A DNA stretch of 28,405 nucleotides from NCBI GenBank assembly GCA_046309355.1, contig JBKCPL010000037.1:1-28405 (forward strand), given 5' to 3'. The first letter of the stretch is position 1; each line of letters starts with the position of its first letter. Under the pieces are notes generated by a model. It saw only the letters and a list, made by a program, of their open reading frames with translations. It had not been told where the DNA came from and did not search any database. The translations under genes and the position numbers were made by a program. The DNA comes from CAYSBE01 sp046309355. GTDB taxonomy: Bacteria; Bacteroidota; Bacteroidia; UKL13-3. Below, one piece after another: positions 6,021 through 13,965 of this stretch.

Positions 6021-7256
6021 TTATTCAAACTCTGATTGCAGAATTTTACGAATCTCTTTAACGGTTTCTTCTTCCAACTCAGTTCGTCTGATAATATCTT
6101 CATCGGTTAACAGCAACACGCTTTTTGCTGTATCGCATCCAATATTTTTCAGTTCGTCTAATATCCAACTGTCTATTTCATCGGCAAACTCTTCCAAATC
6201 GATATCATCGTCTTCGTCAATGTCTTCGCGGTACACATCAATGTTCATGTCTACCAGTTTGCCGGCCAGTTTTATGTTGTGGCCGCCTTTGCCGATGGCC
6301 AGGGAAACCTGATCCGGTTTCAGGTATACGGCTACACGCTTCGATTCTTCATCTATTTTTATGCTGCTTATTTTAGCCGGACTTAAAGCACGCTGAATAA
6401 GCAGTTGCATATTGTTGGTGAAGTTTATAACGTCAATATTTTCATTGCGCAACTCACGTACTATGCCGTGAATACGTGAACCTTTCATGCCCACGCAAGC
6501 GCCTACAGGATCAATGCGGTCATCGTATGACTCCACGGCAACTTTCGCACGCTCACCGGGTTCGCGTACAATTTTCTTGATGGTAATAAGGCCGTCAATA
6601 ATTTCGGGAACTTCCTGCTCGAACAGGCGCTCCAGAAAGAGAGGCGATGTGCGGGAAAGAATAATACGCGGTGAGCCGTTGTACATTTCTACACGCAAAA
6701 CCACTGCACGCATGTTGTCGCCTTTTTTGAAGTGATCGGCCGGTATCATTTCCGATTTTGGAAGCAACAACTCGTTGCCTTCATCGTCTAGTATCATCAG
6801 TTCTTTTTTCCAAATCTGATATACTTCTCCGGTTACTATTTCACCTGCTCGGTCTTTGTATTTTTTATAGAGTTCGTCTTTCTCCAGCTCCAGCACTTTC
6901 GACATAAGTGTTTGGCGGGCCGAGAGTACTGCCCTGCGGCCAAATACTTCCAGCTTTACTTCACTCGACAACTCTTCATCTACCTCAAAGTCGGGCTGTA
7001 TTTTACGAGCATCACTCAATGAAATTTGGGCGAGCTCGTTTTCTACTTCACCGTCATGAACTATGTTACGGTTGTGCCATATTTCAAGGTCACCGTTGCT
7101 GTCGTTTATAATCACACCGAAATTTTCATCGGTTCCATAACGTTTGCGCAGCATGCTGCGAAAAACGTCTTCGAGTACACGCTGCATGGTTGCGCGGTCG
7201 ATATTTTTAAATTCTTTGAACTCACTAAACGAGTCAATTAATCCTACACTGTGCAT
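6021..7256 (-). CDS. nusA: Transcription termination/antitermination factor NusA, 411 aa
   Basis: NusA binds RNA polymerase and RNA and tunes pausing, termination and antitermination. The N-terminal polymerase-binding domain (about residues 1-125) begins MHSVGLIDSFSEFKEFKNID, typical of Bacteroidota. An S1 domain follows (about 130-200, GEIVTGEVYQIWKKELMILD), then KH1 with CVGMKGSRI and KH2 with AIGKGGHNIKLA. The C-terminal part (about 350-411) is acidic and carries one helix-hairpin-helix-like segment (ILDELKNIGCDTAKSVLLL), shorter than the two acidic repeats of E. coli NusA. It sits between rimP (22-base gap) and infB (53-base gap) in the conserved operon order. In E. coli NusA is known to feed back on its own operon; whether that happens here is open, but the leader hairpin before rimP would be a plausible site. 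Confidence 0.97.
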   Translation of the reverse strand: MHSVGLIDSFSEFKEFKNIDRATMQRVLEDVFRSMLRKRYGTDENFGVIINDSNGDLEIWHNRNIVHDGEVENELAQISLSDARKIQPDFEVDEELSSEVKLEVFGRRAVLSARQTLMSKVLELEKDELYKKYKDRAGEIVTGEVYQIWKKELMILDDEGNELLLPKSEMIPADHFKKGDNMRAVVLRVEMYNGSPRIILSRTSPLFLERLFEQEVPEIIDGLITIKKIVREPGERAKVAVESYDDRIDPVGACVGMKGSRIHGIVRELRNENIDVINFTNNMQLLIQRALSPAKISSIKIDEESKRVAVYLKPDQVSLAIGKGGHNIKLAGKLVDMNIDVYREDIDEDDDIDLEEFADEIDSWILDELKNIGCDTAKSVLLLTDEDIIRRTELEEETVKEIRKILQSEFE

Positions 7257-7278
7257 AGTTGCTTAATTTATTTGGTTT

Positions 7279-7740
7279 TTATCTGAATGAAATTATCACT
7301 TTGGCTTCGGCTATATCGGCATACGCCACCTGTGTGGTAGGCGACTGGTCGGTATAGCGTTTTTTCTTGTCTTTTAACTGCAGGGTTATGGCCTGTTCAT
7401 TTGCCTGAGCCAATCTGCCAGTAAGAATGGTTCCGGCTTTCAGCTTCACTTCCATTTCGCGGCCTGCATGTTTTGGATACTGCCTGGGCAGTAGCAATGG
7501 CTTATCTGCTCCGGGTGATGATACTTCCAGCGTGTAAGGCACATCACCAAAGTCAGATTCGTCAAGCGCGGCAGAAATCAGTTTATTTACCTGACGGCAC
7601 TGCTCAATAGTAACTCCCGAATCGCCATCAACGGTTACGTGCAACTTGCCGGATGTGGGTTTCCACTCCACTCCCACCAGAAAAACGGTAGGGTCTTCCA
7701 GCTTCTGCATCCAGGCGGCTATGTTGCTTGCAATATCCAT
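7279..7740 (-). CDS. rimP: Ribosome maturation factor RimP, 153 aa
   Basis: RimP acts in late assembly of the 30S subunit. The N-terminal alpha/beta domain (about residues 1-85) includes the conserved pattern GDSGVTIEQCRQVNKLISAA followed by YTLEVSSPGADKPL, the family signature. A C-terminal SH3-like barrel (about 90-153) follows (GREMEVKLKAGTILTGRLA). Length matches the family. I place the start at the ATG at 7740 (MDIASNIAAWM); an in-frame TTG two codons earlier (7746) is less likely. It is the first gene of rimP-nusA-infB. A strong promoter lies at 7795-7825, and a stable hairpin sits in the leader, ending 11 bases before the ATG. Confidence 0.93.
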   Translation of the reverse strand: MDIASNIAAWMQKLEDPTVFLVGVEWKPTSGKLHVTVDGDSGVTIEQCRQVNKLISAALDESDFGDVPYTLEVSSPGADKPLLLPRQYPKHAGREMEVKLKAGTILTGRLAQANEQAITLQLKDKKKRYTDQSPTTQVAYADIAEAKVIISFR

Positions 7741-7751
7741 GTTCAATAAAA

Positions 7752-7772
7752 GAGGGGACTTTCGGTCCCCTC
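7752..7772 (-). promoter_or_regulatory. Terminator-like hairpin in the rimP leader
   Basis: On the minus strand GAGGGGAC, loop CGAAA and GTCCCCTC form a perfect eight-pair GC-rich stem, followed by TTTTATT and then GAAC and the rimP ATG. It lies between the promoter and the start codon, in the place a ribosome must bind. By form it could be a weak intrinsic terminator (attenuator) or a block to initiation. Since nusA is the next gene, feedback control is an attractive but untested idea. Confidence 0.65.
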
Positions 7773-7794
7773 ATCTAATACGTTAAATACGGGG

Positions 7795-7825
7795 CAAATA
7801 TAGGCTATTTTCATAACCGTGCAAA
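7795..7825 (-). promoter_or_regulatory. Bacteroidota-type promoter of rimP-nusA-infB
   Basis: On the minus strand TTTG (7825-7822), a 19-base spacer, and TATATTTG (7802-7795) match the primary sigma consensus TTTG-N19-TAnnTTTG of Bacteroidota exactly. Transcription should start near 7788-7790, giving a leader of about 50 bases that contains the hairpin at 7752-7772. Confidence 0.75.
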
Positions 7826-7886
7826 TTTTGTTGGAATAGAGAGAGTGTTTCGTATACCGTTCGAATTTGTATTTTCGCACCCGCTT

Positions 7887-8720
7887 ATGCCCATTGACCA
7901 ACTAGACGAACAGGAAGAAACGAAAGAAATGTCGTTTTTCGACCATATTGATGAGTTGCGCAAGCACATTATACGTTCTGTATTGGCCATAGTGGTTTTT
8001 TCGGTTGTGGCATTTGCCAACAAACACATTCTGTTTGACGTCATTCTGTTTGGCCCTAAAAATCCTGACTTCTGGACTTACCGCATGTTTTGCAAACTTT
8101 CGCTGCTGCTTACCGGTACCGAAGATTACTGCGTAAAAGAAATTGGGTTTATATTGTCAAATATTTCAATAACCGGTCAGTTTTCGCAGCATTTTTTCAT
8201 CTCATTTATTGCCGGTTGTATACTGGCTTTCCCTTTTATCCTTTGGCAATTCTGGCAATTCATCAAACCCGCCCTATCAGCAAAAGAAAAAGGCTACGCA
8301 CGCGGGCTGGTATTTTATTCGTCTGTTTTGTTTTTTACCGGTATTTTATTCGGGTACTATCTGCTTTCACCTGTATCCGTAAGTTTTATGGGCAGTTACC
8401 GGGTAAGCGATGAGGTTATAAACGAAATAAACCTTGAGTCGTACATTTCATTTGTGGCTACACTCACCTTTGCCACAGGCCTGGTATTTGAATTGCCCAT
8501 ACTGGTTTATTTTCTGGCAAAGATAGGCTTGCTTACAAGCGGCTGGATGCGTAAATACCGCAGATATGCTATTGTGGTAATTTTAATACTGGCTGCACTG
8601 GTTACCCCTCCCGATGTGTCAAGTCAGGTTCTGCTCACCATTCCGCTGCTGGGTTTGTACGAACTTAGTATTTGGGTTGCCTCGCGTGTTGAACGCAACG
8701 AACGCGCTACTCGCGCATAG
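7887..8720 (+). CDS. tatC: Sec-independent protein translocase TatC, 277 aa
   Basis: TatC is the inner membrane receptor for folded proteins with twin-arginine signals. After a short acidic N-terminus the family motif appears (MSFFDHIDELRKHIIRSVLA). Hydrophobic segments follow that fit six membrane helices, including FPFILWQFWQFIKPAL and the conserved FELPILVYFLAKIGLL, then SGWMRKYRRYAIVVILI and the closing TPPDVSSQVLLTIPLLGLYE. The loop between the first two helices (about residues 50-100) is longer than in E. coli TatC, as is usual in Bacteroidota. I chose the ATG at 7887; the earlier GTG at 7845 would put non-family residues first. No tatA or tatB is adjacent. TATTTTCG at 7870-7877 resembles a -7 element but lies very close to the start. 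Confidence 0.95.
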   Translation: MPIDQLDEQEETKEMSFFDHIDELRKHIIRSVLAIVVFSVVAFANKHILFDVILFGPKNPDFWTYRMFCKLSLLLTGTEDYCVKEIGFILSNISITGQFSQHFFISFIAGCILAFPFILWQFWQFIKPALSAKEKGYARGLVFYSSVLFFTGILFGYYLLSPVSVSFMGSYRVSDEVINEINLESYISFVATLTFATGLVFELPILVYFLAKIGLLTSGWMRKYRRYAIVVILILAALVTPPDVSSQVLLTIPLLGLYELSIWVASRVERNERATRA

Positions 8721-8802
8721 TGGCTAACTTTGAGTTGGTGATATTGGATTAATCCAGTTATTTGCAACACGGGGTATGCACCTCACGTAATACACAGCAT
8801 AT

Positions 8803-9234
8803 ATGAAAATAGTTATTGGTGGCGATCATGCCGGTTTTGTTTATAAAGGAAAAATTAAAGCCTATCTTGAATCTCTCGGTCACACCGTTACTGATGTCGG
8901 GCCTTACAGCGAAGATTCGGTTGACTATCCCGATTTCGCACATCCGCTTGCCGAAGCCGTTGAAAAAGGCGCGTGTGACCTGGGCATACTTATTTGCGGC
9001 AGCGGCAACGGAGTTGCCATCACAGCCAATAAGCATGAGGGCGTGCGTGCTGCTTTATGCTGGAACGAAGAGTTGGGAGCACTGGCGCGTCAGCATAACG
9101 ATGCCAATGTATTGTGCCTCCCTGCACGTTTTATTTCAGCAGATACTGCTCAAGCCATCGTTTCTGTTTTTATAACCACTGCTTTTGAAGGTGGCCGACA
9201 CCTGAACCGCGTAAACAAGATTGGCTGCCGCTAA
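8803..9234 (+). CDS. rpiB: Ribose-5-phosphate isomerase B, 143 aa
   Basis: RpiB interconverts ribose 5-phosphate and ribulose 5-phosphate in the non-oxidative pentose phosphate pathway; some members of the RpiB/LacA/LacB family prefer other sugar phosphates such as allose 6-phosphate. The N-terminus MKIVIGGDHAGF is diagnostic (DHAG at residues 8-11). Cys65 in GILICGSGNG is the catalytic cysteine of the family, and the later segments NKHEGVRAALCW and HNDANVLCLPAR complete the active site. Length is normal. It is the first of three tightly spaced plus-strand genes: the next starts five bases after its stop. The 82 bases before it hold no clear consensus promoter. Confidence 0.95.
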   Translation: MKIVIGGDHAGFVYKGKIKAYLESLGHTVTDVGPYSEDSVDYPDFAHPLAEAVEKGACDLGILICGSGNGVAITANKHEGVRAALCWNEELGALARQHNDANVLCLPARFISADTAQAIVSVFITTAFEGGRHLNRVNKIGCR

Positions 9235-9239
9235 TACGC

Positions 9240-10148
9240 ATGAATACCGGTGAGCTCATACAACAACTAAAGCAAGGCGACAAACGAACGCTGGCACGCT
9301 GCATCAGCATGGTAGAAAATGAACTGCCGGGGTACGACACCCTGCTTCAGTCGCTGGTGATGAATAAAAAGGTGCCGTTGATAGGCATTACCGGACCTCC
9401 CGGTGCCGGAAAAAGTTCACTCATTGCTGCGCTTATTCAAAGCTGGAACAAACAAGGAAAAAAGTTGGGTGTACTTGCCGTTGACCCCAGTTCGCCATTT
9501 ACTCACGGTGCCTTAATGGGCGACAGGTTACGCATGAGCGAACACTACCTGCAGCAACATGTGTTTATACGCAGTATGGCCAGTCGAGGAAGCCTGGGCG
9601 GACTTGCTCCAAAAATACTGGAAGCAGCCGAGGTGATGCGGGCTGCCGATTTTGATTTCATCATTATTGAAACCGTAGGCGTAGGCCAAAGCGAAGTGGA
9701 GATTGCCGCACTGGCCGATGTAACTGTGCTGGTGCTGGTGCCAGAGGCCGGTGACGAAATACAAACCATTAAGAGTGGTGTGATGGAAATTGCCGATGTG
9801 TTTGCCCTCAATAAAGCCGACCGCGATGGTGCAGATGTGTTTTATAAAAACCTGCGTACACTTGCACATAGCCATGCCCACAACGGACATGAAACTCCGG
9901 TGGTGCAAACGGTAGCCACACGTGCCGAAGGCGTAGATGAATTGTGCAGAGCTATAGAACAGGAGCTGGCACATGCACCCGCTGATGGCAAGCGCGCCAC
10001 ACTTCTGGCCGAAAAGGCACTGGTTATGATTAAAAATTTGCGCACACGCGATATTGACATGAATGCCCTGCGAAGCGAAATAGAACAACTGCTGAAGGAA
10101 AACGAAAACTTTAACCTGTTTGCGTATGTTACAAAATATGCATCTTAA
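9240..10148 (+). CDS. meaB: MeaB/ArgK-family GTPase, 302 aa
   Basis: MeaB-type GTPases are chaperones of B12-dependent acyl-CoA mutases, mainly methylmalonyl-CoA mutase: they gate cofactor loading and protect the enzyme from inactivation. The P-loop GPPGAGKSS lies at residues 52-60, followed by the family motif AVDPSSPFTHGALMGDRLRM (80-99), ETVGVGQSEVEIA (144-156) with the Switch II region, and the G4 motif NKAD (191-194). The C-terminal helical part (about 250-302) is shorter than in some relatives, so the dimerisation arm may be reduced. No mutase gene is in the window; in Bacteroidota it is often elsewhere. It is probably translated from the rpiB transcript. The older name ArgK, an arginine transport kinase, is considered wrong for this family. 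Confidence 0.92.
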   Translation: MNTGELIQQLKQGDKRTLARCISMVENELPGYDTLLQSLVMNKKVPLIGITGPPGAGKSSLIAALIQSWNKQGKKLGVLAVDPSSPFTHGALMGDRLRMSEHYLQQHVFIRSMASRGSLGGLAPKILEAAEVMRAADFDFIIIETVGVGQSEVEIAALADVTVLVLVPEAGDEIQTIKSGVMEIADVFALNKADRDGADVFYKNLRTLAHSHAHNGHETPVVQTVATRAEGVDELCRAIEQELAHAPADGKRATLLAEKALVMIKNLRTRDIDMNALRSEIEQLLKENENFNLFAYVTKYAS

Positions 10149-10162
10149 CACATTCGCAGTAC

Positions 10163-10732
10163 ATGAATATTTGTATCCTATCCGGTTCAGCACGTCACAA
10201 TAACAATACCATTCGGGTGGCAAAAGCCATACAGCATAACCTGAGTGCACACACCGTTTCGCTCATTGATTTTGAAGAGTACGATATCCCGCTGATCAAT
10301 CAGGGCAGTATTACCCCCGATACACTGTCGGCATTTCAGCAATCGCTGTGCGATGCCATGCAGGCGGCACACCTGGTGTTTCTTATTTCACCTGAATACA
10401 ACTGGAGCACCACACCCGAAATTTTAAATTTCTTACACCGCTTTGGTGACAAGCCTTTTGCAGGCGTGTTTAACGAAAAGGTATTTGCCCTTGTGGGGGT
10501 ATCAACCGGAAAGGGGGGTAAAACACCAGCATTGCACCTCACCTCTATTCTTAATAAAATCATCAGTTTTTTAAATCTTCAATCCGTGGTGAGTCCAAAA
10601 ATATTTGAATCGCACTATACCAAAGAAGTGCTGGATGAACACGGCCACTCGCTGGGCAATGCCTTATACGATAAAGGGCTAAGCGACTTTATAAACTACA
10701 ACGTGAATGTGGCTGAGCGTTGGAAAAAGTAA
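10163..10732 (+). CDS. NADPH-dependent FMN reductase-like flavoprotein, 189 aa
   Basis: The protein has the flavodoxin-like fold of the NADPH-dependent FMN reductase family (ChrR/SsuE/azoreductase type). The phosphate-binding loop is LSGSARHNNNTIRVAKAI (about residues 6-23), and the second signature is SPEYNWSTTPEILNFLHRF (about 76-94), matching the family pattern PEYN-S-P-LKN. GVSTGKGGKTPALH (near 112-125) fits the third flavin-contacting segment. It should be a soluble dimer that uses NAD(P)H to reduce flavin or, through it, quinones or other acceptors; the substrate cannot be read from sequence. It starts 14 bases after meaB and closes the rpiB-meaB cluster. A 57-base A-free stretch lies between its end and the end of the convergent polA. 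Confidence 0.85.
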   Translation: MNICILSGSARHNNNTIRVAKAIQHNLSAHTVSLIDFEEYDIPLINQGSITPDTLSAFQQSLCDAMQAAHLVFLISPEYNWSTTPEILNFLHRFGDKPFAGVFNEKVFALVGVSTGKGGKTPALHLTSILNKIISFLNLQSVVSPKIFESHYTKEVLDEHGHSLGNALYDKGLSDFINYNVNVAERWKK

Positions 10733-10898
10733 TACGTGTGCGCTGTGTGTATGAGGTGTCTTTAAGTTTATAAGCCGATACACAAGCGGACCAAAACCGA
10801 AGACCAAAGAAATTTTGCTCTCGGCCTTTTAGCTTTCGTGCCAACATCTATCGGAATGTAAACACAAAAATCTTCCTTCCATTCGAGGGGTTTCGAGA

Positions 10899-10955
10899 GC
10901 CTCTGTCCTTCTCGTTGTCGCGTTGTCTCGCCCTCTCGTCTTCCCGCTTCTTTCT
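10899..10955 (+). other. 57-base A-free, C/T-rich tract
   Basis: The plus strand has no A from 10899 to 10955 and clearly more C than G. It lies in the 220-base gap between the convergent FMN reductase-like gene and polA and touches the polA stop codon. I see no intrinsic terminator in this gap. A C-rich, G-poor RNA made in the plus direction could be a Rho loading site. On the minus strand the same bases give a T-free, purine-rich polA 3' end. Confidence 0.4.
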
Positions 10956-13767
10956 AATGCGCGTCCAGCCAGTTTTTTCCCACGCCTACTTCGGCCACTA
11001 CGGGCACGTTGAGCGAAACAGCATTTTCCATTTGTGTTTTTACCAGTGCTTTCATCGTTTCCACTTCGTCTTTGTGCACATCAAACACCAATTCGTCATG
11101 CACCTGCAACAGCATGCGCGAGTGTTTTACTTGCTGCAGCATGGTGCGGTATATGTTAATCATTGCCACTTTAATCATATCGGCTGCGCTGCCCTGTATG
11201 GGTGCGTTAATGGCGTTGCGTTCGGCAAAACCACGCACGGTAAAATTTTTGGAATGAATGTCGCGCAGGTAACGCCTGCGGCCCAAAATGGTTTCTACAA
11301 AGCCATGTTCGCGTGCAAAGTTGATGGTGTCGTTCATGTAGTTTTTGATGCGTGGGTACTGCATAAAATAGGCGTCAATCATGTCACCGGCTTCTTTTCT
11401 GGGAATGCCTAAGCTTTGCGATAAACCAAACGGTGTTTGTCCGTAAATTATGCCAAAGTTCACCGCCTTTGCATTTCTTCGTTGTTCGGGTGTTACGTCT
11501 GCCAGTGCTACACGGTAAACTTTAGCGGCTGTTGCCGCGTGAATATCGTGGCCTTGTACAAAGGCTTCAATCATATTGGCCTCTTCAGCAATAGATGCAA
11601 TTATGCGTAATTCAATTTGCGAATAATCGGCACTCATCAGCACATACTCTTCGCTGCGTGGTATAAACGCCTTGCGTATTTCACGTCCTTTATCGGTACG
11701 AATAGGAATATTCTGCAAATTGGGACCTGTGCTGCTGAGCCGGCCCGTGGCTGCTACTGCCTGATTAAATGACGTGTGTACACGTCCGGTTTTTGCATGA
11801 ATAAGCTGGGGCAGTGCATCTACATACGTTGATTTAAGTTTTTGCAGCTGGCGCGCATCCAGAATGCACCGTACTATTTCGTGCTCGGTCAGTTTTTCAA
11901 GCACTTCTTCCCCTGTTTGGTACTGACCTGTTTTGGTTTTTTTTGCCTTGGGGTCCAGCTTCAGGTGATCGAACAGCACTTCACCCAGTTGCTTGGGCGA
12001 GGCTATATTAAACGGAACACCGGCCAATTCAATAATTCGTTTTTCAAGAGTGTTCATATCAGCGCCCAGCGTTTCGGAGTATTCGTTCAGAAACTGCTTA
12101 TCAATACGAATGCCTTCACGTTCCATGGCGCAGAGCACCTCTATTAAAGGTACCTCTACGTTTTCGAACAGCGTTGTTCCTTTACGCTCAGCCAGTTGCG
12201 GTGCAAATACAATTTTCAGTTGTAAGGTTATATCGGCATCTTCAGCGGCATACTCCTTTATTTTTTCCAGCTCCACATTTCGCATGCTCAGCTGGTTTTT
12301 TCCTTTTTTCCCTATCAGTGTTTCAATGGAAACCGGCTGATAATTGAGGTAGTGTGCCGACAAAAAATCCATGCCGTGCCGCTGGTCGGCATCTATCAGG
12401 TAATGGGCCAGCATGGTATCAAACCAGTTGCCTTTCAAGGTGATGCCGTAGTTTTTCAGTATGTGCAAATCGTACTTGATGTTTTGTCCAATTTTCAAGA
12501 TGTGTTCGCTTTCAAAAAAAGGCCTGAAGCGGTCGGCAATAGCCTGTGCTTCGCTTCTGCTTTCGGGTATAGGCACATAATAGGCCCGGTGTGGCTCAAC
12601 GGCAAAGGAAAATCCGACCAGTTCGGCATTCAGTTCGTCCAGGTCGGTGGTTTCGGTATCGAAGCACACTTCGGTATGCTGCATCAGTAGGTTCAGCAGG
12701 TTTTCCTGCGATTCGGTTGTATCGCACAACTTATATTTGTGCGGTACGCTGGCAATAGTATGCTGTGGCGAGGCAGGCAAATCCTCTGTTGGGTCTTGTT
12801 TTTCCTGCGTTTCCGGGGCCTGATTGAATAGATCAAACGAGGGAGAGCTTTTACCACTATTAGTTGTATGAGCAGCCGAAACCTCCGCATCTGTTCCAAA
12901 AAGGCGTTTAGTCAATGTGCGAAACTCCAGTTCGGCAAACAGCTTCTCGCAGGCTTCGCGGTCGGGCGGGTCCAGTATCAGTTTGTCTTCTTCCAGCTCA
13001 ATAGGCACATGAATATCAATAGTGGCCAGGCGTTTGCTTAAAAAGGCCTGCTCGCGGTTGTTCTCCACGTTTTCTTTTTGCTTGCCTTTCAATTCGTGCA
13101 GGTTTTCGTAAAGGCCTTCCATGCTGCCGTATTTTTGTACCAGCGCTTTGGCGGTTTTTTCACCAATGCCCGGTATACCCGGAATATTATCTACCGCATC
13201 GCCCCACATTCCCAGAATATCAATGACCTGATCTACGCGTTGTATTTCCCATTTTTTAAGCACCTCGGGCACACCCATAATTTCAAAGTCGTTTCCCATG
13301 CGGGCGGGTTTGTAAATGAAAATATGTTCGCTTACCAATTGCCCAAAGTCTTTATCGGGAGTCATCATGTACACATCGAAGTTTTGCTGTTCGGCTTTTT
13401 TGGCCAGTGTGCCTATGATATCATCTGCCTCGTATCCATCCAGTGTAAGTATAGGAATGTGCAGTGCTTCGGTAACACGCATAATGAAGGGCAGTGCCGC
13501 AGTGATGTCTTCCGGCTGTTCTTGCCGGTGGGCTTTGTAGTGTTCGTATTCATCGTGGCGTGCGGTAGGTGCAGCGGTATCAAACGACACTCCGATATGG
13601 GTAGGTTTTTCTTTTTTGAGCACATCGAGCAATGTATTGGTGTATCCAAAAACAGCCGATGTATTGAGGCCATACGAAGTGATGCGGGGATTTTGGCTGA
13701 AGGCGAAATATGCACGGTAGACCAGTGCCATGCCATCCAGCAGAAAAAGTTTTTTGCGGTTGCTCAT
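10954..13767 (-). CDS. polA: DNA polymerase I, 937 aa
   Basis: DNA polymerase I removes RNA primers and fills gaps in replication and repair. All three domains are present. The 5'-3' exonuclease (about residues 1-290) starts KKLFLLDGMALVYRAYFAF and carries DKDFGQLV and GIPGIGEKTA. The 3'-5' exonuclease (about 345-535) keeps its acidic residues: DTETTDLD near 368, IGQNIKYDLHILKNYGI, and YAAEDADITLQL, so proofreading looks intact. The polymerase domain (about 560-937) has motif A SADYSQIELRIIA near 710, the O-helix RRNAKAVNFGIIYGQTPFG and motif C QVHDELVFD near 890. A linker rich in Ser, Pro and Gln separates the first two domains. Length is normal for the phylum. It is a single gene, convergent with the FMN reductase-like gene. 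A -7-like GATATTTG lies upstream at 13800-13793. Confidence 0.97.
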   Translation of the reverse strand: MSNRKKLFLLDGMALVYRAYFAFSQNPRITSYGLNTSAVFGYTNTLLDVLKKEKPTHIGVSFDTAAPTARHDEYEHYKAHRQEQPEDITAALPFIMRVTEALHIPILTLDGYEADDIIGTLAKKAEQQNFDVYMMTPDKDFGQLVSEHIFIYKPARMGNDFEIMGVPEVLKKWEIQRVDQVIDILGMWGDAVDNIPGIPGIGEKTAKALVQKYGSMEGLYENLHELKGKQKENVENNREQAFLSKRLATIDIHVPIELEEDKLILDPPDREACEKLFAELEFRTLTKRLFGTDAEVSAAHTTNSGKSSPSFDLFNQAPETQEKQDPTEDLPASPQHTIASVPHKYKLCDTTESQENLLNLLMQHTEVCFDTETTDLDELNAELVGFSFAVEPHRAYYVPIPESRSEAQAIADRFRPFFESEHILKIGQNIKYDLHILKNYGITLKGNWFDTMLAHYLIDADQRHGMDFLSAHYLNYQPVSIETLIGKKGKNQLSMRNVELEKIKEYAAEDADITLQLKIVFAPQLAERKGTTLFENVEVPLIEVLCAMEREGIRIDKQFLNEYSETLGADMNTLEKRIIELAGVPFNIASPKQLGEVLFDHLKLDPKAKKTKTGQYQTGEEVLEKLTEHEIVRCILDARQLQKLKSTYVDALPQLIHAKTGRVHTSFNQAVAATGRLSSTGPNLQNIPIRTDKGREIRKAFIPRSEEYVLMSADYSQIELRIIASIAEEANMIEAFVQGHDIHAATAAKVYRVALADVTPEQRRNAKAVNFGIIYGQTPFGLSQSLGIPRKEAGDMIDAYFMQYPRIKNYMNDTINFAREHGFVETILGRRRYLRDIHSKNFTVRGFAERNAINAPIQGSAADMIKVAMINIYRTMLQQVKHSRMLLQVHDELVFDVHKDEVETMKALVKTQMENAVSLNVPVVAEVGVGKNWLDAH

Positions 13768-13792
13768 GCGAGCGAATGTAGGGGTTTGTATG

Positions 13793-13800
13793 CAAATATC
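13793..13800 (-). promoter_or_regulatory. Possible -7 element of polA
   Basis: GATATTTG on the minus strand matches seven of eight positions of TAnnTTTG and lies 25 bases before the polA ATG. No good TTTG partner is found 19-21 bases upstream, so this is only a candidate. Confidence 0.3.
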
Positions 13801-13965
13801 AGGATATGGAATGCGGCTGGTGAATTGCTTCCATTTATTCTGCCATTCGCATAAATTCGTATGGCTTAATTGATGCTAATTTAACTGTAGTAGCCACAGC
13901 CAAATTGATTGATTAGCATTGAATACCTGTTCTGCTAAAATAAACACACTAATTATTCAAGCACT

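Noticed and set aside
9528..10250. 240-residue minus-strand ORF opposite meaB
   Set aside because: Its translation is rich in Cys, His and Tyr without any recognisable pattern, while the plus strand encodes a complete GTPase with all motifs.
13078..13854. 258-residue plus-strand ORF opposite the polA 5' end
   Set aside because: The polA exonuclease domain on the other strand is fully conserved; the ORF is rich in Phe, His and Cys and extends into the intergenic region only by chance.
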